DNA from: Kalaharituber pfeilii | Lineage: Eukaryota > Ascomycota > Pezizomycetes > Pezizales > Pezizaceae | DNA length: 64,000 nucleotides | Assembly (NCBI GenBank): GCA_015179045.1 | Contig: WHUZ01000005.1 | Coordinates: 124,001-188,000 of the forward strand | Direction of reading: 5' to 3' | Part shown: positions 24,702 through 37,193 of the stretch, piece by piece | How the letters are laid out: each line of letters opens with the position of its first letter | Numbering within the stretch: position 1 is the stretch's first letter | Notes under the pieces: model-generated | Databases searched by the model: none | What the model saw: only the letters and a program-made list of their open reading frames with translations | What the model was told of the DNA's origin: nothing | Translations under genes and position numbers: made by a program

Positions 24702-26179
24702 GACTGGTGCTTGAATGACGATTATCGTGTTGTTGCACGAAATAGCGTACCTGAGGATATAAATGACAAGGGGACGTGAAGTTTGGAGCCAGCCGCCAAG
24801 AAAATAACAAGCTATGTCCAAGAAGAGCCGCATGCGGTTACATAAGTCAAACACGTGACCCAAACGGAAGCCAACAAGAAAACATTGCAATTGGATTATA
24901 TACATAATTTAGGAGATGTAGCACTCATCAGAACTAATAAAGAGTACTCTTATTTCAATGAATGGCATGGAGGCGATGCCTTCGCAGTCTCCCACCATGT
25001 TCTCATGTGACATAAAGGAACGAGACTGGCTAGCGAATTATGAACAAGACTAAGGACATACAAGTACCTAGTGTCTCTGTGACTGATCTAACAATAGTTG
25101 TATATTGCGGTGCTGTTGTGCTGTTCTCAAATGACAGGTATCCGAATTTCGCATACTTCAGCAGAGTAGCTTATCCACTGCTTTAAGAATTGTCCTAGAG
25201 CACATCTAATACCATTGACAGTTCCGTCAGTGATGCCTATGGGCCTACCCTGTTCTTACATTTTATATCTAACTAGTGTGCAGTACTTTGTCACGTGGGA
25301 ATTGTTACTCTAGTCTTTGAACAGGAATCACGACGACCATGGTACCACCTACTATCCTTATCTTGTACCCAATGAAGGTCTCTGTGCACGTGGCAGTTAC
25401 ATATCAGTGATGTGTGTCTCGGAGCGTTGTTACGATTCAAGCTGTACCCACGATCTTGCTGGAGACTAATCTTGCTGAGGGTAGGTGTACGTCAAGGCGA
25501 TCTTGGTGCACTTCGCTGACAGAAAATGTCTCACTGTTGCCGATAGGCAGGAATACACATGGCTTTAGCATACCATACTTAACCACGACTGGAGAATGAA
25601 AGGTTTATTTTTTGGAAATTCCCGGCCATTCTCGCATGAGAGCTATGGCCACTCCATCGACCATTGCTATAGCTACATGCTGGCTAAATTCTGGTCATGG
25701 TGCTTCCATTACCATGCTGACGGCATGATCCTCTGCGGGGGTCGTTGTGCTACCACAGTGCTAGGGCGCGATATGATGCCTGGCTATCATACGGTATCAG
25801 GAACCGCATATTCTCGCTTTCATCATGGAGGACAAAGGCTTTGGATTGGCCTTGGCAGTGGGCTAGGATCCCGCACGACGAGGCCCGAGTGTTGTCCTCC
25901 GAAATTCCGATACAGGCTGATATTTATTCCTGTACAAGCTACAATGATCAAGAGTTCTCGAGTTTCACGAGCACCTAGAGCTGCAAAACTCTCTCCTAGA
26001 TGTTCTTTGAAGCTGCTACAGTTATCTGTCGAGAACTCAGATTATAAAGTAGCTGCAATGAAGATTCAGGAATGCTCCGTGAATATTGTGATGGACGTGG
26101 TGGGGGAAATTCTTCGTCGGGTTTCTGCTTGTAGAGTTGCCAAGCTCACGTGACAACCAAGCAATTATGTAATAATCTA
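24702..26179. other. intergenic, NUP93 upstream region
   Basis: About 1.5 kb between the NUP93 start and the first inverted-repeat element. A 185-codon open frame at 25596-26153 (+) has no domain and no credible spliced context, so I do not call it a gene. Nothing else recognised. Confidence 0.5.
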
Positions 26180-26419
26180 CCGTATTAACTCACTTAAGAG
26201 GTAAAACACAAACGCGCGCTATGGTGGTCTTGGCAAGCCTCTTAGCGCCCAGTGCGCATGTATTACGCACGAGCACGCCGAATTACCGCGATGCTAACCT
26301 CAACACCACGGAGACTGATAGTTACTTGACTCCAAAAAAAAAAGAAAAAAAAAAAAAAAAATACCAATATTGTACCAAAGCGCGCGTTTGTGTTTTACCT
26401 CTTAAGTGAGTTAATACGG
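26180..26419. mobile_element. MITE with perfect 41-bp terminal inverted repeats, TA target
   Basis: A 240-bp element whose ends, 26180-26220 and 26379-26419, are perfect 41-bp inverted repeats beginning CCGTATTAACTCACTTAAGA and ending in a CGCGCG core. It is flanked by TA on both sides (26178-26179 and 26420-26421), the target duplication of Tc1/mariner and pogo/Fot1 elements. The interior has no coding capacity and contains an A-rich stretch near 26333-26361. The sequence just inside the left end matches the inside of the right end of the neighbour at 26450-27195, so the two belong to one family and this copy is an internally deleted form. Superfamily is inferred from the TA target only. Confidence 0.9.
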
Positions 26420-26449
26420 TACACTAGTCGTAGCTCCTGGAAGAGGATA

Positions 26450-27195
26450 CCGTATTAACTCACATAAGAGCAAGAAAACAAACGCGCGCTAGTCCGGTCT
26501 TGGCAGGACTCAGGCGCCATTAATCGCGCCAGCGCGCGGTTCGCTCAATCTTGGCATTACTAAGTACAGGAATGCAATTATACATGGGCTAATCTCCAGC
26601 TACTCTGTAACGGAGGTGGTAAACGCAGAGATTACCGTCCGCCAGGCCAAAAAAACACTTGACTAATGATGCTCGCTAATTCTCTATGTAGCTCCTACTT
26701 ATAGCCATTGTGCGAATGCGATGCATTTGCGCATTTGCGCATTGCATTTTTCGCATTTTTTTGCGTGCTCCACCAGCCGCACCCTATGGTCGAAGTCACG
26801 GTGACCCTGTAACATTTTTTATTTTATTTTTAGATATCATTACTACCCTTTAGGCTATGACGAGACTAACTACAAAAGAAATAAAGATATACAGTAAAAT
26901 GGCATACCATACTCCACTTCTGCCACAGTAAGGAAAAGCTCTTTTGCCCGTAACATACTCGATATATAATATCTCCTACTCTTCCTCTAATACTCATCCG
27001 CCTGCCAACGGAAATCATATTCGGGCCCATCATCCTCAGTATCACTAATGACTGGAAAGAAAACTACATGGCTATGCTGTTTTCCATTCAACCTAGCACG
27101 TACCCGTGCGTGATACACGCGCACTGGCGTTGAGAGGTTTGCCAAGACCAGACTAGCGCGCGTTTGTTTTCTTGCTCTTATGTGAGTTAATACGG
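26450..27195. mobile_element. non-autonomous DNA transposon, about 56-bp inverted ends, TA target
   Basis: A 746-bp element starting 30 bp after the first MITE. Both ends begin CCGTATTAACTCACATAAGA and stay complementary for about 56 bp, with one mismatch. TA flanks both sides (26448-26449 and 27196-27197). It differs from the shorter copy in the subterminal bases but shares the CGCGCG core and the GGTCTTGGCA block. A minus-strand open frame ending near 26987 (DTEDDGPEYDFRWQADEY at its end) could be a transposase remnant, but no catalytic motif is visible. A run of GCATTTGCG-like words occupies 26711-26766. Transposition would need an autonomous relative elsewhere. Confidence 0.85.
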
Positions 27196-27197
27196 TA

Positions 27198-28898
27198 CCC
27201 ATCTCCACACTGCTACCAGGCCATCAGCAGCTGGGATGCCTTTGACAGCTATCAACTCTCAGACTCTACTCCAGTCTCTTCGCTGCAGCTCATGTGATTC
27301 TAAGCCACCTGCTCTACTAGGTTACCCTATGATTGCAAGGGAGCTGTTCGGCTACTCTAGGCGGCTGCCCCAGTCGGAAGCCTGTAACCAGACTATGATA
27401 TTTGGAGTGGTACAATTACGGGGTAGTACATCAGAGGGGCCGATTGGCGTTTGCTGTGCATGCATACCAAGAAGTTTAGCGAGATGCTCCTAGCGACACA
27501 CTATAACGCTGGGCTGCGAGAAGTGTTCTATCCCCGGCAGCCCACTCACCATTTGAGTGGGTTAGCGATAACCTATGCTTTGTCCCTTCGATCAACTTAT
27601 TTCCCCGTGGAAAGCAAATGGACGATAGATATTGCGCAGAAGTTCGAGGTATTGATATCATTTAATTCAGCTAGATCAATTCCTAATTCACTGTTTCTGA
27701 ACCATACCCAAAGATATACTAACCATTAGTCTGGCTACGAGACTAGTTAACCACCTCGTATCTGTGTACTCGAGAACTCAGTTTTCTGGTTTCCCATGCA
27801 TGTAGCTATAGGCGGCGCTGAGAGGTTGCTTGCACTTTTCCATCACATGACGGTGATGTTGATTGACGATTACCCTGAAGATGCCTATTAGCAGAAAACT
27901 TGGTGCAGTGAAATGTAAATACCTGCAACAGATTCGAACTACCGCTCACGCATGTGATAGAGCTGCAACTGAGGATATCTGGAGTTACTCACTTATATGA
28001 AGGAAAATGAACGAAAACTGTTTTCAATGTCATCAAAGATCTTCGAGAGCTCGATGAAGCTTTGCAAACATGAAGCAGGTCATCAAGGCAAGAAGAGCCA
28101 AAATGAAATTTAAGTGTCCATGGAATCAATGCGCAAAACATTTTTTATAACCCGGTCAATCGGAAGAGATTTGGAGATAAGCCATCAATAGCCCTTAACA
28201 CTGGCTATCTGCATAGCAGTCTCGAACCAGTGGCATAGATAAGGTCAAACCCTTGCGGCATTTCAACGCCAGCAAAGCGCATACTGGTATCACCTCCAAT
28301 CAATTACCTTGGTGGTCATATCACATATCATCACCGTCATCATAATGCACTTCTCATGCGAACCGGAATTTAGGTGTAGAGATGAAGGGCATGGGAAACT
28401 GCAATTGGTGGTTCGCAATCAGTAAAATCGCCTCATCCACTCGTAGTAGAGGATCACATTGGTCAAAGCTTCTCAGATCGAATTACCATAATTTCATCAG
28501 ACGTGGCAAAGAATTGAAGCAAAGAATTGAAGCAACGAAGGCGCTGTGCACGATAATATATCTATTCTACAAGAAAAAAAAAAAATTTTTTTTCTTTTTC
28601 TTTCTTTCTTTTTTTTTTTTTTTTGCGCAGGTGAGTTTGCTGCAGCCGGGTGGGAAATACGTGGACCGCTCTTGGGATTCAATACTGGTCACGGTTTCGA
28701 TATCCTTAGGTCTAGGCATGGAGCTGTAGTGCTTACGAATTTTACTAGGGCGAAAAGTTCACTATACCGCTAATTGAGCGTTGCGAGTTCCTACGTGGTT
28801 TTCTTCCATTCTCTGATGTATGTGATCTAATAATATGTTCGGAATGTCAGTGGCGCTATGGAAGGTTTTCCAACTTCGATATCAAAAAGGGTTATACG
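27198..28898. other. intergenic, no gene recognised
   Basis: Only short frames without domains. An A-rich then T-rich junction at about 28571-28624 could fold into a hairpin. I see no splice-consistent coding chain. Confidence 0.45.
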
Positions 28899-29623
28899 GA
28901 GACCCTCCGCAACGCCGTCTAGACCTGCGAAAATGCCACTTAACCAGGGTGTGGCTCAAAAGGCCTTCCACAAAATTTTAAACTGACAGGGGTCAGAAAA
29001 GCAGGAAGTGTTGTATTTTTCAACTATGTAGACATAATTGCTATCTTGTAGACTACAACAAATTGAAATTATTAGTAATACAAATTCCTTATTGGATTTT
29101 ATTGTTTCATATAAGAGGCATCCCCATTAAATCCAGAAAAGCTGATGCAATATGCAAATATTATACATCAGAAAAATAATTATCCCATGTATACTACATG
29201 TTGAAGTTTTATTGATGGAACTCTCTAAGGAGATAGCAAAGACTTGTATGATATCAACATACAGAGTCTGGGCATGGGGACAACAACCTGCTTGTAATAA
29301 GCAAGCACTGCTTGAAGTATTATGCAGTAGTAACACCACCATTAGAATTTGTTACATCGGTGCCAAGATATTGGCTTAGCAGGACAGTTTTTAACCTCTC
29401 TCCTGATTTGCCAATGCATCTTGTGCATTTCTTAGTATTAAGGTAAAGTAGAGACTTTCAGCTATCAATAGATACCTTTAACAATAAAATCCAAGGGTTC
29501 GTTGAGGTGCTATAGCAGTTCAAAGTTTAGACGTAGAAAGGGGGCGACTTTCAAACGGCGGGCACCGTCTAGACGTTGCGCACAGCCACGCTTGGCATGG
29601 CTGACGGCGTTGCGGAAGGTCTC
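28899..29623. repeat. 725-bp segment bounded by a 21-bp inverted repeat
   Basis: The left arm 28899-28919 (GAGACCCTCCGCAACGCCGTC is its plus-strand form, 21 bases with the last residue C) is matched in reverse complement by 29603-29623 with one mismatch. No convincing target duplication is seen. Related words (TTGCGAAAGGTCT) end the neighbouring segment 29776-30182, suggesting a common family of termini. It may be an old DNA transposon or a rearranged repeat. No coding capacity recognised. Confidence 0.45.
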
Positions 29624-29775
29624 TAAGATGGCAAAATGCCATATTGGCTCACAGTCTTCTCTGTGGAACTCACCGAATATATAGCCTGAACACACAGCTT
29701 CCATGACCTAAATAATTTTGCTTCAATCCTCGGGTCGGTATAGACTGATGAATATATAATGGCCCTAAAATAATT

Positions 29776-30182
29776 GACCTTTCGCAAGACCCCCGACCCC
29801 TGCTGTACCCCTGCTAGTTAATGAAGTGTGGCGCCGCGGAGCTCGAGAGCTTTGTGAAGCTCCAGCGAAAAGCTTCACCCCCCGATTAAAGCTCTACGAT
29901 TTTAACCTCAAATATCTCAGCAACCACGATAGCTATGGCAAAGTAGAAGCCCAAATAATTAACTTTTGGTTTAGAGCAGAAAACTGGGTGTGTAGCTGAA
30001 ATCACAGGCACAAAGTTGAGCCCATAATCAGTAACCAGTACCTCCCCTTTTCCTGGCGTCGCTTGCAAACCTGAAGCTCCAGAGCTTATGCGAAAGGTCT
30101 TTTGGCAACTAGAGCTTACAAGGGCCGACACCCCTGGTTTCTCGGCTTTTGGGAAGCTCTACAGCTTCTTGCGAAAGGTCTC
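29776..30182. repeat. about 400-bp segment with GACCTTTCGCAAGA inverted ends
   Basis: The left end (29776-29789) and the reverse complement of the right end (about 30169-30182) share GACCTTTCGCAAGA. A second, direct copy of the right end with its neighbouring GAAGCTC...AGCTT block lies at about 30072-30096. The arrangement looks like a small inverted-repeat element with a duplicated end, related to the termini at 28899-29623. No clear target duplication. Confidence 0.4.
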
Positions 30183-31948
30183 TATTTCCAAACATTTTTG
30201 ATGTATTTCGTTTCCCTCCTCAAGTTAAAAAACCGCTTTCAATCACATTCAAAAGACACGCTTTAAAGGTTGCACGTGCTAGAACTTCTACAAATCAGGT
30301 GTGCATATACTCAGTCATTAATTCATTATCGCGCTTCAATCCTCCAGTCAAAGGCATCTTGAGCTGAAAGGTTCGTATACACGCAATTTTGATGAAGTCT
30401 ACTCAAAACGGCCATAATGAGGAGAACGGAGTAAATATGCTGCAATTCCATCTGAAATATCCAGAATATCACATACAAGCCTTCCGATTTCGACTATTTT
30501 GAGTCAGTCTGCCACTGCGAGCTCATGGAACCAGGTTACTCCAAGTGGGGAATGGGGAGGCCGCTAGGGCTCACCACACAGTCCGAAAAGGCTGGAGTTT
30601 TTCTAGCCACAAATCGAGAGTCTCTTATCTATCTTCAACCATATTATCAATTTCTCTCTTCGGCGCCTTGCCTCAATGTTACTCTCTTGCGTTGACGACA
30701 AAAGATACACCCGTCATTGCTAGAGTTATCACCCGCCAAATACCCTGCCTAAAGTACAGTGCAACCCATGCTAAGTCCCGACGCAGAAATGTCGCTTCGA
30801 TCATTGGAGGGGCAATATATGCACTCTATCAAATGTTGTCAATTAGACACCGATCCATACATGTGCGTGATACTTGCTTTTGCTGAGAGATTGTATGTTG
30901 CAGGGCTGCCATATGTGGAAGAGACCTACATTACTATTTTCTCGATTCATCCCTTCATACATTGTTTTACCATACCCACCACACGTCCAGTCTCACTTAC
31001 CCCAAGTCCGATGCTCTGAATTTTACTCACACTTCCCTCTATCCCTCCGTACTCATCACAGATCACATCACAGATCAAAGCCTTATGGATCAGCGCGGGT
31101 GTCCCTTCCATTCCCTCTGTTTAAACTCCCTTGCTCCACATCTCTCTCCTTGGTAGTCGCTCGATTGCAAGTTTCCTTTCCCGGCAGTTGTCTCTGACCT
31201 CCTTCCCTAGTATGGACAATACATGTACCCCTCTATACTCCTTTCAACCACGCCCTTTCCCAATTTCCAATTTATCCATCTCACTTACCTCGCATATGTC
31301 ATGTATGTTATAAAAAAAATTAGGGAAGAGGAGGCGGAGGCGCCGGGAGGGAAAACATATGGACGGATGGGGCTACTCCACGTAAACATTTTCCATGCTT
31401 CTGTGGACTAGCCTTTTCTTGTAAAAACGTTTCCACTTTTAGACTTATTCGAGTCATTTAATTTTGTTATTTGGTCTACGACTGGCTTCATTTATTCGGT
31501 TCGGGACGCAATTGTGAATTGTAACGAATATGTAACCTGCTTCCCATTCTAAGTAGCTTCACATGTTAACCTGGAGAAACCAGGCGAACTTGAGGATTAT
31601 CTATACCGAGTATCATATTAAGCTGTATGGTCTATTTATTTATCTATTTATTTTAGAACAATCTATTTTATACCTCAATCCCAACAACCAGCATCATGAG
31701 GAAACTACACATTGAACCCCTCCAAGATGATACTCCAATATCTCTTCTTTTGCTTGCTCTGTCGAAAAAAGTCCTGAACGTATAGTACATATCAAGTGCA
31801 TCAAGTTAACTTGTCCTTATTAATGTACGTATTCCTACCTTCTTAGCCCGTTTGCAAATTCCGCCTGCTCGCACCCTCCACCCCCACATAATCCTTTGCG
31901 GAAGTATGTATATACATTTGCAGTGAAAAAATAAGTATTAAGTAACGC

Positions 31949-31949
<1 letters not shown>

Positions 31950-31986
<37 letters not shown>
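31950..31986. repeat. poly-A run, 37 bases
   Basis: Uninterrupted A run on the plus strand in the gene-poor stretch. Confidence 0.9.
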
Positions 31987-31988
<2 letters not shown>

Positions 31989-34876
31989 TACTAAACGAAC
32001 CAATTTCGAAAAAATATAAACGTTATTATTAACCATCTTTGTTGGAAAACAAATCCAAACTCCCTCGCAAGCCCCGTTAATAGATAATACGTTCAATTTT
32101 GGCAAAAACAGTACAAATAAATGAATGAGACTTCCTCCCTCTGGTCTGGCTTCCACTCCACCTTGGGCTCTTTTTTTTTTAATTTCTCCAAAGTACATAC
32201 TTCTTGTACCTACTAGTCTTCTAATATATGTATGTATATGGTATATCATAAACCCATTAATATTAGGACCCCCTTTACCCTCTCTGAGGAAGTTTGAGAG
32301 CAAATCGAGAGGCGAGGGGACGAAGAGTGGGGTTCCCCTCCCTTCCCTAGCCCCATGGATTTTCATGCATCCAAACATGAATTGAGTTTGGTCGCACTTT
32401 TCGGTTATTTGCGTTAGCTTTGGGCTTTGGCTTTGGTTTTTGCTTGACCCTGCCCGAAAGGCATGTAGTGCATGCAGTGCGTTAATTGTCATCTAAAAAT
32501 CAACATCTGCCGCTGTCATAGCCCATGTAGTCTCGTAAACCAGGGGCCAATCCAAGTTTTATGAGGCTCAAGAGGGAAGGAAAAAATCAAAGAAGAGTCA
32601 ATAAAAGAGATGAGAAGGTTGTATACCTGTGTGCAAGGGGCCAGTGAGATACTGCGGTAGTTTTTTTTAATTTTTTTTTTCACTTTATTTTATTTATTTA
32701 TGTATTTATTTATTTGTTTTTTTTGGTTGGCAGGAAAATGGAGAATATGCAGGGCGGATGGGACTAGGTTTTCGATTGTTTTCTGATGGGCGTGTTTGCG
32801 AGAGAGGGTGGTGTAGTGGTGGGGCGTTTTCGGCGTTACCATATCGAGAGGGTGTAGCATTATGTAGAAATTAGCCTGATTGAGGGAGAAATCTTCATTC
32901 GAGTGGAGTGTAGAACTAGGTATAGGGTACAGGACGATTTCACTCCTCTTTATCCTCCCTTCTCTTCCCCGCTCCCCATTACTCATTCGAGTAGTTCCGC
33001 CTTCCCCTACCTCTTCCGGCAGTCACTTCACAACTTCCTCTCGCAGCAAAATTTTATTCAGAGAGGGGAATTAGACATTCATATTGATAAATAGAGCACC
33101 CAGGAATGGAGAACGCTCTGTAGATTAGCACAAGAAAGACCAGCGAGTTCGTATTCAGTCCCCCACCGTTATTAAGTAATCTTCATCCACCTTGCTAGTA
33201 AGGATATTTGACAATTAAAAATAAAGACGACACAACGATTAAAGATATAGAAACCAAATCAATTCACAAATGGATAATGATGTATTCAAATTTCCCAAAT
33301 TCAAATGTGCGGAATAATATAAGAAATAAATGATGAACTCCAAAAACTTTGCCTTGCCCACAACCTTTCTATCATGAACCGTAACCAATCCCAATTATAA
33401 TTAGGAAAACAACACAAGAACCTGAGATATAGAGGATAGTGAATGTAGGAAAAATCAAGCAGAAAGCCACCGACCCAACAGCATCTGGAACAAAGGAAAG
33501 GAAAACGAAATAGACAAAGCCTTCGCCAAATAAAATGAGCCATCTTCACCAAGGTATTGACATAAAGGTTGCCAAACGTGTATTTGCTTATCTGCCGTAG
33601 AAGGATATCATCTGTAACTTATGACGTTGCATTATATTGTATGTAGCGTTCGAAGTGCGGCGAGCAGTAGACGCTGAATGATGGGAAAAGCTTTAGGCAT
33701 TGTATGTGCATGGACGACAAGTTTTGAGCTGGCAGTATTTGCACTCAAAAATGAACCAATGGGGTCCTGAGTGGCACATGCCACAGTTCCATAGAAGGAG
33801 GGTGGTCTCGCTCTTGATGATCTTGAAGCTGTGATGGCAGTAACCTGGGATTGCCATTTTTCTTGGGAAGTTAGAGGACGATCTGCCTCGGGGGCGAGTC
33901 GAAATATGGAAGAGGAGGTAGGATATATAATATATAATATATATGCAGGTCTATCAGACTTGCAGGCAGGTTCGAAGCCTTCGAGGGGATGGGATGACTG
34001 GAGGCAATGGCGAGGCTTAAGTGGTTTGATGGTCGATGGGACTCAAGATGAGGCAATAATTCTGCTGAGTGTGCGGCGGACGGTAGGCTTCTTATATGAA
34101 ATGACTGGGGTGGGGGGGGGGGCTCAAAGAAAACGACGTGAGGATGGGATACTGGAGGAGGCTGCACCCAAGCTACTGGTATTTGCTGACCCGGCGGATG
34201 GAGGAGGAATTGATCTCCCTCGCCGAATGTGACTACTTGCCTCCCATTCGACGTCCAAGGGCCAATCGCAAGGACGCGAGGCCTCAGTCACGAAACAAAG
34301 CATGAGACAGCGCCCCAAATGCCGGCCGGTCAACGCCCAAGCAGCCGACGCTGGGCCCGCCAGGGGGCGCACCGCAGCTGGATGAGCCAAATAGTGCAGT
34401 CACCCCAGTACCAGATCCTCGGGAGGGGCGAGGGCCACCCAAGCACGCCCGCAAACCAACAATGTGGTTCCTTACCTTAGCCGATTCCTCGTTTGATAAG
34501 GCTCAAAACACTGCGAAATGACCACAGCCAAATGAGACGGCGGCCACGGCCATCGGTGTCGGATGAGGTGAGGCGACCGTCGGGGATCTTACGCTTTCGA
34601 GTGCGAGGGCAAGGGGAATCGAGGATGGGTAGGCCGCAGGGCCCCACGTCTCGCTAGAGCAGTTCCCCTCTGCGTGAGCATTTTTTTTCAATGCACGGGG
34701 CAGGAGCAAGGTGCTCTAGCAGTGGTGGAGCACCCTGGATTCTTGTTGTTTGACCCTGCGCAAGAAGAATCTTTTATTTCGCCGCCGAGGATCTAAATGA
34801 ACCAAGGTGGATGGTGTGAAGAGCAAGACTTTTGGAATTCTCATGTCACGAGTTGGGGGAAGGGGGGAGGGAGGGA

Positions 34877-34924
34877 GGGGAGGAGAGAGGGAGGGGAGGA
34901 GAGAGGGAGGGGAGGGGAGAGGGA
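34877..34924. repeat. 16-nt purine tandem repeat, three copies
   Basis: Three units of GGGGAGGAGAGAGGGA type (34877-34892, 34893-34908, 34909-34924), the third with one mismatch. They lie inside a pure purine tract from about 34854 to 34926. Such a tract could form G-quadruplex or triplex structure (inference). Confidence 0.85.
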
Positions 34925-37150
34925 GTTGGCCGGGATGTGGGGAGCGTTGAGACAGGAATTGAAGCCTGAAATGGAGAATGAACCCGAAATGCTCGTCCTG
35001 TGCTCAGGTTCAACGGGCGAAGAACATTGCAATTGAAGGATTGCAACCTGGGGAACACGCATGCGAGCTTGGAGACATCATTCGAACAGCATATGCAAAG
35101 AAAGCACTTGAACAGACCGAAGTCTGCACTGAGGACGGAAGTCAACACCACAATTGGGGTCAATATAGCAAGCTCAACTGCTCTACGTATACATGTGAAA
35201 CGCGCGTATGGTCCTCTTTCGCTTATAATTACTTGAAGCTTGCTGGCCAGCGTCAAACATTAATTGAGCCAGGCTATTTGCGGATTAAAGACATATCAGC
35301 TGCTCTCTGTGATACTTGTAACGTGGGTGTGACCGCAATTGTGGCTCCAGTGGCATGAGACGAAGGTCCTTATAGACAGACATCCCGCGCATGCTCAAAC
35401 AATCGTTGCACGATTAATTAATGTGCGTGCCTTACATCACAGCCAAGCACATCTGTGTGTGATTTGATAGCCCCGAACTCTGCATACTTATGCACATGCG
35501 ACAATCTCGGTCGGCATCCGTGAACTAAAGCAATACAGACCCTTATAATTGCACTGGGGGGGGGGGTGCGTATTGGTGGCAGGATGCACTTCACCGCGCT
35601 CTAACTTAAGCCACCTACGCGAGCAAGGCAGTGGTTGTACGTGACGGGATTATTGCGGGGCACGAGTCAGGCCTGTGAGACAGAACCAGAGCACAGCTTT
35701 CGCGGATATATGCTCGCATATATGACATAACTTCCCAGCATGTCGAATTGAACTAGAGGAATCCAAGCTGATGCTCAATCTCAGCCCGCAAACTAGAACT
35801 TAGGCACCCGCAAAGTGCCCGCCACATCCTTTATGTGTGAGACGCCGCCGCTCCAGTCTCGACAACTATCTCAGGATCACGGGATGGAGAGTGGATTGCA
35901 TGCGCATGCACGCAGCTATGTTTTGCCTTACTTGAGATTCATGGCGGCGGGGCGGCGGGCGGCGGTAAGCATGAGCGCACCTAAGCCTGTCTCTCATCAA
36001 CGGCCTACCACCGATGCCGGTAACCAGGGTATGATGAATGCCAGGGCGGCCCAAAGGCCAGCAGAGTTTGGATGCGCTCAGTCACACATAAAAGGGCAAG
36101 AAGTGCTCCACTTACAGAGTGCTAGTACCCCCTGTATTGTTATACCCAGTGCTTGCCCTCGCCCTCGCCCGCACCCTTGCCTTCAAGTAGCCCCTTCTGT
36201 GCTCAGCAGAGACACAATGCGAAATAAAAATGCCTTGAGAAAAGAAAGGGTGCCAGCAGGTAGTGGCATCCGGCCAGCACATTCTGCCCAAGTGGAGGGG
36301 AGGAACTTGCAGCTTTTGTCAGCATGGCCTGTTCTATCTTGGGGCATCCGCTCTGCAGCTCGTTTCTTTTTCGCGCTCAGAAGACATTCCCACCCCCCCG
36401 GGTTCCCATCCTGGCCGCACCCATGTCTGCGCATCCCTGTTCTTCAATGCAACAAAAGGATGCCCGCTCTCTCTAAAAGCTTCGGTGCATGGAAGGCTGC
36501 AGCTGAACCGAGTGATCGGTAGCTAAGCAACCCTGGAAAGCCGATAGTGCAATCTCCCAATCTCCTGAAATTTGGAAATGCTGGGTTGTAGAACGAAATT
36601 CGAAATGAAACGAAACGGATATTAGTTTGTACCGGTCAGCTGTACCATACTCAAGGAGAGTAGAAAAGAGCACGAGGACAGAAACCTCATTCAAGGAAGC
36701 ACCATGAAATACGGCGGTTGGGATTCTAGCTGAAGTGTAAGGACTCCAGAGTAGCGAATTTGACTTGGTGCTAAATTGTTAGATAGCTACAGTACAACAG
36801 GATTGTGCTCTTACTACGCATTCTATAAAGAAGAGATAAACAAAGAGCTTCTCAATCAAATTAAATTTACCCGATCAGTCCAATGAATCCCCGTTCGCGC
36901 CCTCTAAACAATTTAGTTTGAGTTCGCTTTGGGATTTCAACTAACTACTCAACGTCTTCCGGCTTACTTGGGCCCACAAACACTGAGTGGTATTTGTTGA
37001 CGGGGTTGTTGCGAGTGCTACTTTGACCCATTAACCTGGGTTTCTGCAGCTAGAGACCCATGCAGGCACTACGTAATTACATATCTGTGAGCACACAAAG
37101 AGTGAGGAGAAACTACTCCACCAATTATTTTTCGCAAAATTATAAGGAGG

Positions 37151-37189
<39 letters not shown>
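37151..37189. repeat. poly-A run, 39 bases
   Basis: Longest A run of the window, plus strand, in the gene-poor stretch. Confidence 0.9.

Positions 37190-37193
<4 letters not shown>

Noticed and set aside
25596..26153. 185-codon plus-strand ORF
   Set aside because: No domain, no credible homologue by eye, another frame open across the middle, and no splice context.
27930..27970. tRNA-like TTCGAAT T-loop on the minus strand
   Set aside because: The flanking bases do not pair as a T arm and no acceptor or anticodon stem can be built.
28571..28624. A-run followed by T-run as a bacterial-type terminator
   Set aside because: Low-complexity A/T sequence in a fungal intergenic region with no adjacent gene; a terminator call would have no support.
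31938..32492. 184-codon minus-strand ORF ending in poly-Phe
   Set aside because: The end translates the A37 run; the rest has no domain.
35815..36522. 235-codon plus-strand ORF
   Set aside because: Irregular composition, no recognised motif, shadowed by frames on the other strand.
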